A DNA stretch of 64,000 nt from Paenibacillus sp. E222 (GTDB lineage Bacteria; Bacillota; Bacilli; Paenibacillales; Paenibacillaceae), in NCBI RefSeq assembly GCF_013401555.1, contig NZ_CP058552.1:4650001-4714000 (forward strand). Reading direction: 5' to 3'. Of this stretch, positions 8,761 to 18,051 are shown one piece after another. The notes under the pieces were generated by a model. It ran no database searches. It had not been told where the DNA came from and saw nothing but the letters and a program-made list of their open reading frames with translations. The translations under genes and the position numbers were made by a program. How positions within the stretch are numbered: position 1 is the first letter of the stretch; each line of letters begins with the position of its first letter.

Positions 8761-8808
8761 TTGCATTTTTTAGACAGTCAGGTTAGCTGATCATAACGGC
8801 TTACTGTC

Positions 8809-10200
8809 TTATATAAATTGCGCAAGAGTTTGAACCCCTTCGGTAATCTGTGCCTCGTTTACATTGCCAAACCCCATGATAAGACTCTCGTTGTACTGAT
8901 CTTTGCGAATGGTATATCGCTCGGCAGGGTAGATTTTGATACGATGCTCCTCAAGCTCCATTGCAGTCAGAAGATCAGCGTTTCGGCCTGGCCAAGTTGC
9001 AATAAGATGCAACCCCGCAGCATCACCCGATATGTGTACCTTTTCTCCAAACGTCTCCGTTAACGCCGTAATCAGGTGAGTTCTTCGTTTATTATAGATT
9101 CGTTTCATCCGCAAAATATGACGTTTCAGATGCCCTTCGTTCATAAAGCGGGCTAAAGTTAATTGCGATAAGGCAGGACATTGCATATCATTCGTACGTT
9201 TTAGCTGCACGATCGGGTCTACCAGCTCTTGCGGAGCTACAATATAACCAAGCCTTAGTGCAGGGAACATATTTTTACTAAACGTCCCTACGTAGATTAC
9301 CCGCTCTGCATCAAGCTCACGCAAGGCATGAACAGGCATCCCGCCATAACGAAACTCACTATCATAATCATCCTCTATAATGTAAGCCCCTGAGCTTCGA
9401 GCATAGTCAAGTAATTGGAGGCGTCTGCTGATCGACAGAATACTCCCGAACGGAAATTGATGAGAAGGTGTCACAAAGATACATCTGGGCTTCACATCGG
9501 TTGGCAGCTGCTCTACACACAGACCATTGTCATCGACGGGCACAGGTATAATTCGGGAGTTCGTTTCAGCGAAAAGGTTATAAATAAATGTTGCCGTGGG
9601 GTCCTCTATTGCAACAGTTTCACCAGGCCTTAATAAAAGCTTGCTGAGTATCGAAAAAGCCTGGGTTGCACCAGCCGTGACGATAATTTGCGAAGGTAGA
9701 CAGTGAAGGCCTTTGATATGGAGAAGATGCTCACAAATGGCTTGCCGAAGCTCAATGTCGCCAGCCATATCCTCCTGGTACCCCAGCATAGAAGGGGGAA
9801 GGTCATGATACACATCCATTGCAGCTCTTTTCCATTTCTGAAAAGGAACATGCTCAAGAGCAGGAAAGCTGGGACGAAAATCGATAGATGGTAAGTGATT
9901 CTCAGCTGCAGGGGAGACATTCTCATTCCTGGCAACAAGTTCTTCAGGCTGTATATGTAGTGGTCTGCTTGTCCCTATATCTCTTACAAAGGTTCCCGAA
10001 CCTTGTTTGCCTTCCAGAAATCCTTCAGCTGTTAACTGCTCGTATACCTCGACAATAAGGGCACGTGAGACCCCAAGTTCTTTGGCAAGCTCCCGAGTGG
10101 AGGGAAGGGAAGTTCCTGCCTGGTAACTGCCTTGCATAATTCGGTCTCTAATAAACGAGTATACCTGTCTGGTTTTCGTTTCGTTTCGTCCGGGTTGCAT
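8809..10200 (-). CDS. MocR/PdxR-family regulator (GntR HTH fused to aminotransferase fold)
   Basis: 463 residues. N-terminal GntR winged helix (about 8-75; SLPSTRELAKELGVSRALIVEVYEQL), a linker, then a fold-type I aminotransferase-like domain (about 115-463) with PLP-site pieces VTAGATQAFSIL, IIEDDYDSEFRY and the Schiff-base Lys in GTFSKNMFPALRLGYIV. MocR proteins sense PLP or amino-acid ligands. It is divergent from the MFS gene at 10326 and their starts lie about 125 bp apart, so regulation of that transporter is a natural inference. Not enough is seen to call it PdxR, as no pdxS/T is near. Confidence 0.93.
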   Translation of the reverse strand: MQPGRNETKTRQVYSFIRDRIMQGSYQAGTSLPSTRELAKELGVSRALIVEVYEQLTAEGFLEGKQGSGTFVRDIGTSRPLHIQPEELVARNENVSPAAENHLPSIDFRPSFPALEHVPFQKWKRAAMDVYHDLPPSMLGYQEDMAGDIELRQAICEHLLHIKGLHCLPSQIIVTAGATQAFSILSKLLLRPGETVAIEDPTATFIYNLFAETNSRIIPVPVDDNGLCVEQLPTDVKPRCIFVTPSHQFPFGSILSISRRLQLLDYARSSGAYIIEDDYDSEFRYGGMPVHALRELDAERVIYVGTFSKNMFPALRLGYIVAPQELVDPIVQLKRTNDMQCPALSQLTLARFMNEGHLKRHILRMKRIYNKRRTHLITALTETFGEKVHISGDAAGLHLIATWPGRNADLLTAMELEEHRIKIYPAERYTIRKDQYNESLIMGFGNVNEAQITEGVQTLAQFI

Positions 10201-10325
10201 GAGGGATCTCCTTTTTAATGAATTGGTATGGTGAAAACATGTCTAAAATGGCTCTAATGTTAACCAATATATCATGCTATCATAAATCATGCCAATTCCA
10301 AATCCAACAGAAAGAAGTTAATCTC

Positions 10326-11594
10326 ATGAGAAACCGTAGAACCAACAGCCTTGGAGCACCCACGATGAGCATAGCGCCTGAGACGGTATCTCCCATACCA
10401 ATCCACAAAGACTACGTATTGAATCGTTGGCTGTGCGTTACGGCACTTTTTATGGCATCGCTCAATTTGAGACCCGTCGTTGCATCCATTGCACCTGTTT
10501 TGGAAAGCATTCAACATGATCTTGGCCTAAGTGGTGCTGTATCCAGCTTGCTCGTTTCTATTCCGGTGTTATGTATGGGAATACTCGCTCCGTTCTCTGT
10601 AAAATTAAGTGAAAGGCTCGGTATTGAGCGAGTCATCACCTGGTCCTTGATGCTGATCGGAGGGAGCACGCTTTTACGCCTGTTTATCCATTCCGCTTCA
10701 TTGTTATTTTTGACTACATTGTTATCCGGGATTGGTATTGCGATGATGGGACCTTTGTTATCCGGCTTTATTAAAAAGCATATGGCTGACAGTGCACCCT
10801 CCATGATTGCCATCTACTCCATGGCTTTAGCATTGGGGGCAGCACTTGGTTCAAGCCTTACTTCACCCTTGCATTGGAAGCTACATTCTTGGCAAATGTC
10901 ACTGTCATTCTGGCTGATACCTGTCATTCTGGCTTTGCCATTATGGTTCAATGTGCTGAAACGACAGTCTTTGAGTCCTAAAGCTGATTCGTCAATTTTA
11001 CTTGGGAAATCATTGGAAATACCTTGGCATAAGGGAAAAGCATGGATTCTAGCTGTACAATTCGGGTTGTTATCTCTCGTATTTTATTCCCTTCTAGCCT
11101 GGCTTCCCTTAATGCTCATTGCGGCAGGTGCATCTATGCTTCACGCTGGAATTATGGTGACCTTGTTCGCTTTGATACAAATTCCAAGTGGTGCTGTTGT
11201 ACAGCAGCTTCTCAAAATGCATGCTTCAAGACGGAGCTGGCTCATCGTATCCTCCCTGATGCAAGCCGCTGGTCTGTTGCTTATCTTCTGTTCGACTTAT
11301 CTATGGTTTGCTGTGGTAATCTGTGGTTTGGGATCAGGTATGCTGTTTGCACTGCTTAATTTGCTTCCGGTTGAAATGACCTCCTCCCCTGAAGAGGCGG
11401 CCTCTTGGGCAGCCATGATTCAGTGTATAGGATTTCTGATTGGAGCGGCCGGCCCTTTGTTAACGGGCTATCTACATGATCGTATGGGTCATTTTAATGC
11501 AGGAATATTGGCAATGGTATTCATTTCTATAGCTATGGGGATTATATCCTTATCTATGGTATCTAGAAAAAATTCAAAAAATAAGATTCGTTGA
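10326..11594 (+). CDS. CynX/NimT-family MFS transporter
   Basis: About 422 residues, twelve membrane helices. The opening SLNLRPVVASIAPVLESIQHDLGLS is the signature of the CynX/NimT branch (cyanate or 2-nitroimidazole transporter-like) of the MFS. The frame extends upstream to 10218, but ATG 10326 follows AGAAAGAAG and gives the usual short cytoplasmic N-terminus; a further start 48 bp on is also possible. Divergent from the MocR regulator, which probably controls it. The substrate is unknown. Confidence 0.88.
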   Translation: MRNRRTNSLGAPTMSIAPETVSPIPIHKDYVLNRWLCVTALFMASLNLRPVVASIAPVLESIQHDLGLSGAVSSLLVSIPVLCMGILAPFSVKLSERLGIERVITWSLMLIGGSTLLRLFIHSASLLFLTTLLSGIGIAMMGPLLSGFIKKHMADSAPSMIAIYSMALALGAALGSSLTSPLHWKLHSWQMSLSFWLIPVILALPLWFNVLKRQSLSPKADSSILLGKSLEIPWHKGKAWILAVQFGLLSLVFYSLLAWLPLMLIAAGASMLHAGIMVTLFALIQIPSGAVVQQLLKMHASRRSWLIVSSLMQAAGLLLIFCSTYLWFAVVICGLGSGMLFALLNLLPVEMTSSPEEAASWAAMIQCIGFLIGAAGPLLTGYLHDRMGHFNAGILAMVFISIAMGIISLSMVSRKNSKNKIR

Positions 11595-11663
11595 TGTGCT
11601 CAAAAAGATCGAGAAATGTCTCAATATTAGAACATAAAAAATGAAACTTGGAGGTCTATATTT

Positions 11664-12518
11664 ATGAAGATTTTCGTTGCTGGTGCAAGTGGTGTTATTG
11701 GTAGACTGCTGCTGCCGCAATTAATACAGGCTGGTCACGAAGTTATTGGCATGACGCGGAAAGAAGAGCAAAGAGAGGCCATTGAACAGTTAGGAGCCAA
11801 AGCCATTCTTGCAGATGTGTTTGATCGAGGACAAATGGTGGAAATTCTAAATGAAGTTAAACCTGATGTTGTTATTCATCAATTAACCTCATTAAGTCAA
11901 GGCAGTTCGGCAGAAAATGCGCGCATACGAATTGAAGGAACACGAAATTTGGTAGATGCAGCAAAACAGGCGAAGGTACAAAAAATCATCGCACAGAGTA
12001 TTTCTTGGGCATATGAACCTGGCACGACTCCTGCGACGGAAGAAACAGCATTGGACATGGATGCTCCTATGCCTAGACATACTACAATTCACGGAGTATT
12101 GGCTCTGGAGGAAGCCGTAAAAGAAATGCCTGCGTATGTCATTTTGCGATATGGCACTCTGTATGGACCTGCAACTTGGTATGCTAAAAATGGGGATATA
12201 GCAGAGAAGATCAGTATCAAAGAAGTAAAGGCAACGGATGGGGTATCATCTTTTGTTCATGTCGAAGATGCTGCGAATGCTGCTTTGCTGGCGCTGGATT
12301 GGCCAACGGGTACGTATAACATTGTGGATGATGAACCAGCTAAAGGGACAGACTGGCTCCCTGTATACGCTCAAGCCTTGGGTGCACCAGCACCAGATAT
12401 TCAATCGGGAGCAAGCCCGTGGGAGAGAGGGGCCTCGAACCGCAAAGCCAAGAACGAATGCGGGTGGATTCCTCAATATCCCACATGGAGAACAGGCTTT
12501 TCCAAGTCTTTACGATAA
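11664..12518 (+). CDS. NAD(P)-dependent epimerase/dehydratase family (extended or atypical SDR)
   Basis: 284 residues. Rossmann dinucleotide-binding loop GASGVIGRLL (7-16), then VIHQLTS and the catalytic-region serine in IAQSISWAYEP. The usual YxxxK is not obvious (HTTIHGVLALEEAV holds His/Lys-free sequence at that place), so it may be an atypical SDR with a nonstandard active site. Shine-Dalgarno TTGGAGGT precedes ATG 11664. It stands alone between the MFS gene and a terminator at 12612. Confidence 0.85.
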   Translation: MKIFVAGASGVIGRLLLPQLIQAGHEVIGMTRKEEQREAIEQLGAKAILADVFDRGQMVEILNEVKPDVVIHQLTSLSQGSSAENARIRIEGTRNLVDAAKQAKVQKIIAQSISWAYEPGTTPATEETALDMDAPMPRHTTIHGVLALEEAVKEMPAYVILRYGTLYGPATWYAKNGDIAEKISIKEVKATDGVSSFVHVEDAANAALLALDWPTGTYNIVDDEPAKGTDWLPVYAQALGAPAPDIQSGASPWERGASNRKAKNECGWIPQYPTWRTGFSKSLR

Positions 12519-12611
12519 CCTCCACATGATTAGTTATGGCCCTATATCGGAAACATCAACTTTCTAACAATCTAAACAATCTTTGCAATGAAATAACACT
12601 TGTTTCAAACA

Positions 12612-12652
12612 AAGAAAGCAGCTGACCAGGTGATCAACTGCTTTCTTTGTTT
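12612..12652 (+). terminator. Rho-independent terminator after the SDR gene
   Basis: A 14-bp stem with one mismatch (12612-12625 with 12634-12647), followed by TGTTTTAT. Confidence 0.8.
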
Positions 12653-12953
12653 TATATTTCATAACTCAGTAACCTGAAATGGGAATAAGTCTGAACTATT
12701 TGATGGCTTGGTCAGTTACCAACCCAAAAAGTATGACGATGAACCAAATAGCAATCAGCTTTAGTATAATACAATCAAAGGTGGACTACCCCACAAAATA
12801 GTGAAATACTGAAATCATCGTTTCTTCACGTGTTCATCCGCTTTGTGCATAACAGATAACAGAGGAAGGGATCTTTTTAAAATGTTATTTTGGTTACTTC
12901 CTTTACTTGAGATACAAAATTTAAGCGCTGATAAAAAACTGGAGGGGAATGAA
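12653..12953. other. Gene-free stretch before the acetyltransferase gene
   Basis: No gene or strong structure seen. The frame of the next gene is open upstream to 12843, but without a ribosome binding site. Confidence 0.4.
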
Positions 12954-13517
12954 ATGCTGGAATTAGAGTTTACAACTATAGTGGAGTGGGATGAAGCATT
13001 ATGGGCGCGGATGGAGCGAATTTATCATGAGGCTTTTCCAAGCGGGGCGAAGACAAAAGCGATTTTGCGCAATATGCTGCACAGGGGAATTGGTTACTTA
13101 CACACGGGCATGCATCAAGGAGAAGTGGTTGCGATGGCTGTTACTGGACTGGAGGGGAAGGCAGCGAACCGCATCCTGATCATCGATTACCTCGCGGTTG
13201 AACAGAAGCTGCGCGGGTCGGGCATCGGGTCTTGGATGCTGGAGCAACTCAGAGTCTGGGGGTTAAGAGAACACGGGATCAATGGTATGATTATCGAGGC
13301 GGAGTCCGGGAAAACCGAGGCTCATCAGGAACGCATTCAGTTCTGGCAGCGCAACGGGTTCATTTTAACCTCCTATGTTCATCAATATAGAATGGTTCCA
13401 GAGTCGTATCAGGCCATGATGCTGCCCCTGGATGGAAGCATACATGTACCTGATGATGGTGAAGCACTATTTCATTATATCAATGCTTTTCATAAGGTTG
13501 CTTACCGGAAGAGTTAG
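12954..13517 (+). CDS. GNAT-family N-acetyltransferase
   Basis: 187 residues. The acetyl-CoA binding motif A is seen as YLAVEQKLRGSGIGSWMLEQL (R-x-x-G-x-G/A type), preceded by a beta-strand with an acidic pair IIDYL. The substrate is unknown. The frame is open from 12843, but ATG 12954 follows CTGGAGGGGAATG, the only good ribosome binding site. Standing alone, with a bidirectional terminator behind it. Confidence 0.87.
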   Translation: MLELEFTTIVEWDEALWARMERIYHEAFPSGAKTKAILRNMLHRGIGYLHTGMHQGEVVAMAVTGLEGKAANRILIIDYLAVEQKLRGSGIGSWMLEQLRVWGLREHGINGMIIEAESGKTEAHQERIQFWQRNGFILTSYVHQYRMVPESYQAMMLPLDGSIHVPDDGEALFHYINAFHKVAYRKS

Positions 13518-13555
13518 ACCAACATTTATTATGTCAACGATGCCTGAAATATGAG

Positions 13556-13590
13556 AAAGCCGATAAACGCGTAATAGGTTTATCGGCTTT
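13556..13590 (+). terminator. Bidirectional terminator between convergent genes
   Basis: AAAGCCGATAAAC (13556-13568) pairs perfectly with GTTTATCGGCTTT (13578-13590). It separates the GNAT gene (+) from the hydrolase gene (-). Confidence 0.85.
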
Positions 13591-13644
13591 GTGTTTGTAC
13601 GACTAACTCTTTGAAATGCGTTTATCAGCAACCGCTTAGTTATG

Positions 13645-14790
13645 TCACTTGTTGCTGGTCTTCTTGATCAAGTCCACGCCATCGTATGCCAGACTTTCTA
13701 CACTTGCTTCCTTCTGCAGTAAGTAATGATCAAAAAAGTTCTTTGAATAGTCTGTAACCAGATTTCGCATCTCCACAGCATCCCGTTCGCCTCTGAGTCC
13801 CTCATTAGCATAGGTAAACAGGATGTCGCAGTAATCTAGATGCGCAACACGATCAACAGAGAAATAATAGGTTGCCATGCTATTGTTAGCGCCAATTATC
13901 GCATTCATATTATAGTTAGGTTCACAAAACAGTAACAAGAAGGGTTTCTTAAGGTCGCTGTCCTGAAGGCCGAACGCACCGCTATCCAAGCCAATCCTGC
14001 AGGCGAACCGGTCGTCGTCCCGGCAAACCATCGCCGTCGTTAGCCCTCCATAAGAATGTCCGATTATGCCTATGCCGATGTCAAGCAACAATCTGCCCTT
14101 AAAGATGGAATTCAGCTCTCCAGAGTCCAGTTTGTAAAGACAATCGGCAACATACCTTACATCTTCTGCCTGTAATTCGCTATACTCTGTTAACTTGGCA
14201 AGGATCGGCAGTGCAAGCACTTTACGGCACATCTCTATGGCAGTTTCCTCGTCAGGCCGCATCTCCATCTTACCAGCCAACGCCAGCATCTCCGGATCTT
14301 CAGAAAGCGCTGTAATGGCATTCGAAAAACCCGTTGATACATTAAACAGGCGCCCATCTTTACGCTTATACATTGTGCTATTCTGATGGCCGATGCTTAC
14401 CACAATATATCCGATGCTTGCCAAGTCTGTACAGATCACTGTACCCCATTCTGGAGAAACGCCCCCGCCGCAAACATAGAATAACACCGGATAGCGCTTT
14501 TCCTTCCCGGAGAGAGCAAGGTCGTCGTAGCACTGAGTCTTGATATCTATAGAGAAAAAATCCTCCCCTTTAAGATATGCAGTGACAAGTGACTGCTCCT
14601 TCAACATTTCGTAGACTTCAGGAAACATGTACGTTGATGTCGTCTTACCTTCGTTACTATCGGACGGATAGTACACAAACGCTGTCAGTTCTCTTTTGGA
14701 GCGATCTGATGCGGTGTACTCCAAATCCATCTGGGTTCGACCGACAGTATACTCGCCAATTGGTTCTGGAAATGCGTCATAAGTTCTCAT
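13645..14790 (-). CDS. Alpha/beta hydrolase, platelet-activating-factor acetylhydrolase-like
   Basis: 381 residues. The nucleophile elbow is GHSYGG, the oxyanion-side strand reads YPVLFYVCGGGVSPEW, and SIGHQNSTMY corresponds to the 'EHRDRS' region of PAF acetylhydrolase II-like esterases; a later His (RVAHLDYCDI) may complete the triad. No signal peptide is seen, so it should be cytoplasmic. It follows a TetR gene on the same strand by 112 bp; the pair probably forms one regulated unit in which the TetR ligand or substrate is an ester or lipid. Confidence 0.8.
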   Translation of the reverse strand: MRTYDAFPEPIGEYTVGRTQMDLEYTASDRSKRELTAFVYYPSDSNEGKTTSTYMFPEVYEMLKEQSLVTAYLKGEDFFSIDIKTQCYDDLALSGKEKRYPVLFYVCGGGVSPEWGTVICTDLASIGYIVVSIGHQNSTMYKRKDGRLFNVSTGFSNAITALSEDPEMLALAGKMEMRPDEETAIEMCRKVLALPILAKLTEYSELQAEDVRYVADCLYKLDSGELNSIFKGRLLLDIGIGIIGHSYGGLTTAMVCRDDDRFACRIGLDSGAFGLQDSDLKKPFLLLFCEPNYNMNAIIGANNSMATYYFSVDRVAHLDYCDILFTYANEGLRGERDAVEMRNLVTDYSKNFFDHYLLQKEASVESLAYDGVDLIKKTSNK

Positions 14791-14902
14791 ATTCTTGTTC
14801 CCCTTTCATTAATAAAAGTGGAAAATGTGAAGTACGTAGATTGCGCTATGAGCGTTTTTCAAAACTGCGAACCGATTACATCCGATCTTCAGTGAATCCT
14901 GT

Positions 14903-15562
14903 CTACTCCTTGGTTTTCTTGAGATCACTAACCATTTCAGAATATGTATGATCTTCAAGCAGCCCATGACTCATAAAGTCAGCAAAGTACTTGCTAAGCT
15001 TATGTTGCAGCGTAGAATCCTTAATATCGAATTCCCTAAAAAACATGACTAAATTAAACTGCATGGACTCAAACATAAAAGAAATCAGGTCATCGTCAAT
15101 ATCCGGTCTTAGATATCCATCAACCCTCATTCGGCGTAAAATGTCCTTGATTAAGGGGAATGACTCGCCCTTCAGCACATTCAGATATACTTTAAGCAAA
15201 GTGTTTTCAGGAATGTTTAAAAATGTTTGAATGAGTTTGATTTCCAACTCATTCAGCGGCTCGGTCACAGTGTCACTAACGTTACCAAATAAGGTAGTCA
15301 GGAAAAACCGGTAAAGTGAATCTTCATTACTGTTATTAAAATACGCAGCTCTTTTCTGGGTAACATTACGTACCAATAGACAATAAAGGTCATCCTTGTC
15401 TTCAAAATACCGATAAAATGTTCCGGGGTGCATGGACAATCGATCCAAAACCATCTTCATCGTAATGTCTTCGTAATCATTATCAACAAAAAGATGCATA
15501 GCGTTATTAGAGATTTCTCCGCGCCTTGCTTCATCTAAACGAAAGAAAGAATTTTTGGGCAT
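14903..15562 (-). CDS. TetR/AcrR-family regulator
   Basis: 219 residues; N-terminal HTH (about 12-58) with ITMKMVLDRLSMHPGTFYRYFEDKDDLY, then an all-helical ligand domain without recognisable motifs. It lies upstream of the hydrolase gene in the same direction, and a palindrome in front of its start (15583-15600) is a good autoregulatory operator. Confidence 0.9.
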   Translation of the reverse strand: MPKNSFFRLDEARRGEISNNAMHLFVDNDYEDITMKMVLDRLSMHPGTFYRYFEDKDDLYCLLVRNVTQKRAAYFNNSNEDSLYRFFLTTLFGNVSDTVTEPLNELEIKLIQTFLNIPENTLLKVYLNVLKGESFPLIKDILRRMRVDGYLRPDIDDDLISFMFESMQFNLVMFFREFDIKDSTLQHKLSKYFADFMSHGLLEDHTYSEMVSDLKKTKE

Positions 15563-15582
15563 AGAATACTCCTTTATTCAAA

Positions 15583-15620
15583 GTGTGAACTGATTCACAC
15601 TATATCGATAATCAATTCAC
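15583..15620. promoter_or_regulatory. Probable operator of the adjacent TetR regulator
   Basis: A perfect palindrome GTGTGAACTGATTCACAC (15583-15600) 20 bp upstream of the TetR start, with a second half-site ATTCACATG near 15612-15620. Position and symmetry fit autoregulation by a TetR dimer; binding is inferred. Confidence 0.6.
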
Positions 15621-15789
15621 ATGTCAAGTCGTATCGAAATTAGGAATATTAGTGATTGAAACTACTGCTATGTTCATTAACATGAGGTATTTTAAATTTG
15701 TTACAATATGTATAAAGTGAAAATATGAAAGTTGGTTATTAAGGTACCGCTACAATTCAGCAGCGCAATTACTTCGAGCGGGTGATAGG

Positions 15790-16548
15790 GTGATAGGGAT
15801 GAGAAGACTGGAGTCTGGTATGACAGTAGACAACGAAATATTTACCGATATTGTCAGGTATGAACACGAAACGATAAGCGAAACGACCATAACAAATTCG
15901 AATGTTGGTTCACCTATATTTTGGAGCTGTAACCTGCATCATCTTGTATTTAGTACCTGCGATCTTACAAATGCGAGATTTTTTGCCAGTAGTACGATTG
16001 ATCATTGTACATTTATTCGTTCCGACTTGCGCTCTGTTGGCATTGCCAGGAACGAAGCTGTTTTCACCAATTGCGAATTCACCGCCTGCGATATGAGAGG
16101 CATGACATTGGAGAATGCTACGTTTATCGACTGTACTTTTTATAAATGTAGATTTAGTGACCGGATTTTACAAGCGGCGAATATCGTCAATTGTTCCTTT
16201 ACCGGCAAGCTAGTAGATATTACGTTTGAGGGAGATGGCCAACAAAAGCTAATCGCCAATTTTGAAAACTGCATCCTTGATGGTGTTCGTTTTGTGGGCT
16301 GTGACCTGACGCAATGTATTCCGCCAAAATCAAAAAACCATTTGTATGTAGAACAGGTATCCTCACGTGTAAAAAATGCTTTGAAGAAGATAGACGATGA
16401 CCCTAATCTATCTGACGATGATCGGAAAGTACTAGTACGCAATCTGCGCAAGCTTGAGCATATGGAACAATATATTTTTAACACGGCGCATATGAAGAAA
16501 ATATATGGGGATGTTTTTGTTGAGCGATTTTTCAGCAGTCTGGAATAA
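15790..16548 (+). CDS. Pentapeptide-repeat protein
   Basis: About 252 residues, of which about 45-180 follow the A(D/N)LxX pentapeptide periodicity (CDLTNARF, CTFIRSDLRS, CEFTACDMRGMTLENATFIDCTFYKCRF). Such segments fold as a right-handed quadrilateral beta-helix. It has a long non-repeat C-terminal helix tail (about 190-252). Qnr-type DNA-gyrase protection is one known role of the fold, but the repeats here are irregular, so no function is claimed. The start is uncertain: GTG 15790 or ATG 15799, with only GGTGATAGGG in front. Confidence 0.8.
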   Translation: MIGMRRLESGMTVDNEIFTDIVRYEHETISETTITNSNVGSPIFWSCNLHHLVFSTCDLTNARFFASSTIDHCTFIRSDLRSVGIARNEAVFTNCEFTACDMRGMTLENATFIDCTFYKCRFSDRILQAANIVNCSFTGKLVDITFEGDGQQKLIANFENCILDGVRFVGCDLTQCIPPKSKNHLYVEQVSSRVKNALKKIDDDPNLSDDDRKVLVRNLRKLEHMEQYIFNTAHMKKIYGDVFVERFFSSLE

Positions 16549-16575
16549 TGCGTAAACAACTCGGCCGCGGAAAAA

Positions 16576-16623
16576 TGTTGAGGGACACGAACATATTCCC
16601 CTTGACGATTAGGTATAAATAGT
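16576..16623 (+). repeat. Dispersed repeat R1 (short form)
   Basis: Begins TGTTGAGGGACACGAACAT, continues with ATTCCCC and CGATTAGGTATAAATAG. It is the same as R6 (46611) except for scattered substitutions, and lies 28 bp behind the pentapeptide-repeat gene. Confidence 0.7.
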
Positions 16624-16791
16624 CGAAGGTATTTTGATAAATATTTAATAATTTGATTATTTTTTTGCATAATTTTATCCTAGTCGTAAAAAATAAGTAA
16701 GGATAATATTCATGAACGCTCAGTGAAAGATATATATAAATAATTGGGAATTGCACGTAACAGGCTATTAGCTTAAAGGAGTGTTATAAAA

Positions 16792-17727
16792 ATGAAAGCA
16801 GTTGTGATTAATCAGTATGGGAGTAAAGAAGAGTTAGTTGAGCAGGAAGTGAATAAACCAAGTGCAGAAGCCAATCAAGTGGTTGTAAAACTAGAGGCTA
16901 CATCCATTAATCCAATCGATTGGAAATTAAGAGAGGGTTACTTGAAAGAAATGTTTGATTGGGAATTTCCTATTATCTTAGGTTGGGATGTAGCTGGAGT
17001 CATAACTGAAATTGGTTTAAACGTTACGAAGTGGAAAGTTGGGGACCGAGTATTCAGTCGTCCTGAAACAACTCGTTTTGGTACGTATGCTGAGTATACT
17101 GCAGTTGATGAGCACCTACTGGCAAAACTACCCGATTCAATCTCATATGAGGAGGCTGCGGCTGTACCTTTAGCTGGTTTAACAGCATGGCAGGCATTGT
17201 TTACTCATGGCCATTTAGAAGAAGGCGAAACTGTACTTATTCACGCTGGCGCTGGTGGTGTAGGTATTTATGCCATTCAATTAGCAAAGTATGCCGGCGC
17301 TCATGTTATTACAACAGCAAGTGAAAAAAATCATGAACTTCTCTATTCATTAGGTGCTGATCAAGTCATTGATTACAAAAAGGAAAACTTTGAAGAGATT
17401 CTAAAAGATATCGATTTAGTGTTCGACACGATGGGTGGAGAAGTAGCTGAGAATAGCTATAAGGTGCTTAAGCCAAATATCGGAAGACTGATTACCATTG
17501 TTGGTGAACCGAATCATGATATGGCTAAGTCTCACAATGTATCAGCAAAGGGGATTTGGCTACAACCAGATGGTGATCAATTGCAGAGAATGGCAGATCT
17601 GATGGAACAGAAAAAGATTAAGTCGATTGTAGGGGCAACATTCCCTTTTAGTAGACAGGGTATTTATGATGCACATGCTTTGAGTGAGACTCACCACGCT
17701 GTAGGTAAAATTGTCATTACATTTTAA
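16792..17727 (+). CDS. NADP-dependent quinone oxidoreductase (zinc-free MDR family)
   Basis: 311 residues: GroES-like domain (about 1-125; ATSINPIDWKLREG, LGWDVAGVI) and Rossmann domain with HAGAGGVGIYAIQLAKYAGA as NADP site (about 143-163) and the typical LGADQVIDYKKENF. Zinc-ligand cysteines are absent, as in the quinone reductase/alkenal reductase branch. Ribosome binding site AAAGGAG. It stands alone, ended by the R2 terminator. Confidence 0.92.
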   Translation: MKAVVINQYGSKEELVEQEVNKPSAEANQVVVKLEATSINPIDWKLREGYLKEMFDWEFPIILGWDVAGVITEIGLNVTKWKVGDRVFSRPETTRFGTYAEYTAVDEHLLAKLPDSISYEEAAAVPLAGLTAWQALFTHGHLEEGETVLIHAGAGGVGIYAIQLAKYAGAHVITTASEKNHELLYSLGADQVIDYKKENFEEILKDIDLVFDTMGGEVAENSYKVLKPNIGRLITIVGEPNHDMAKSHNVSAKGIWLQPDGDQLQRMADLMEQKKIKSIVGATFPFSRQGIYDAHALSETHHAVGKIVITF

Positions 17728-17758
17728 AAAAGGAAAAAAACGATAAATATTAAAATAG

Positions 17759-17817
17759 TGTTGTGGGACAGGAACATGATCCCATTGAAAGTCGCTAATT
17801 TAGCGGCTTTTTTTAAT
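17759..17817 (+). repeat. Dispersed repeat R2 fused to a terminator
   Basis: Begins TGTTGTGGGACAGGAACATG, then ATCCCATTG, and runs into the recurring hairpin AAAGTCGCTAA (17788-17798)/TTAGCGGCTTT (17800-17810) with T run, which can terminate the oxidoreductase gene. R3 and R4 have the same join. Sequence from here to 18051 is AT-rich without a visible gene. Confidence 0.75.
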
Positions 17818-18051
17818 TTTTTTCGGTATAGCAAGAATCAAAACTTTACCTAAAGAAACAACGTTAGAACATCTAAATTGAATGTGAATTACATAATGAT
17901 TTAGAATAAATAATTTCAAGTTTAAAGTTGATGAATCATATAAATGTTGTATTTATGATTATAAAATTAGAGGAGATATTCAACGAAAGTATGTGAAAAT
18001 TTAATTTTATTAGGACTTTTGTTAATGGAAAAATCTTTGACATAAGCCCTG

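Noticed and set aside
9415..9633. Plus-strand frame inside the MocR gene, and similar frames inside gap, GH2, GH3 and permease genes
   Set aside because: They lie opposite or within well-supported genes and have no ribosome binding sites.
15790..16548. Qnr-type quinolone resistance for the pentapeptide-repeat protein
   Set aside because: The repeats are irregular and the protein has a long non-repeat tail; family membership alone does not show gyrase protection.
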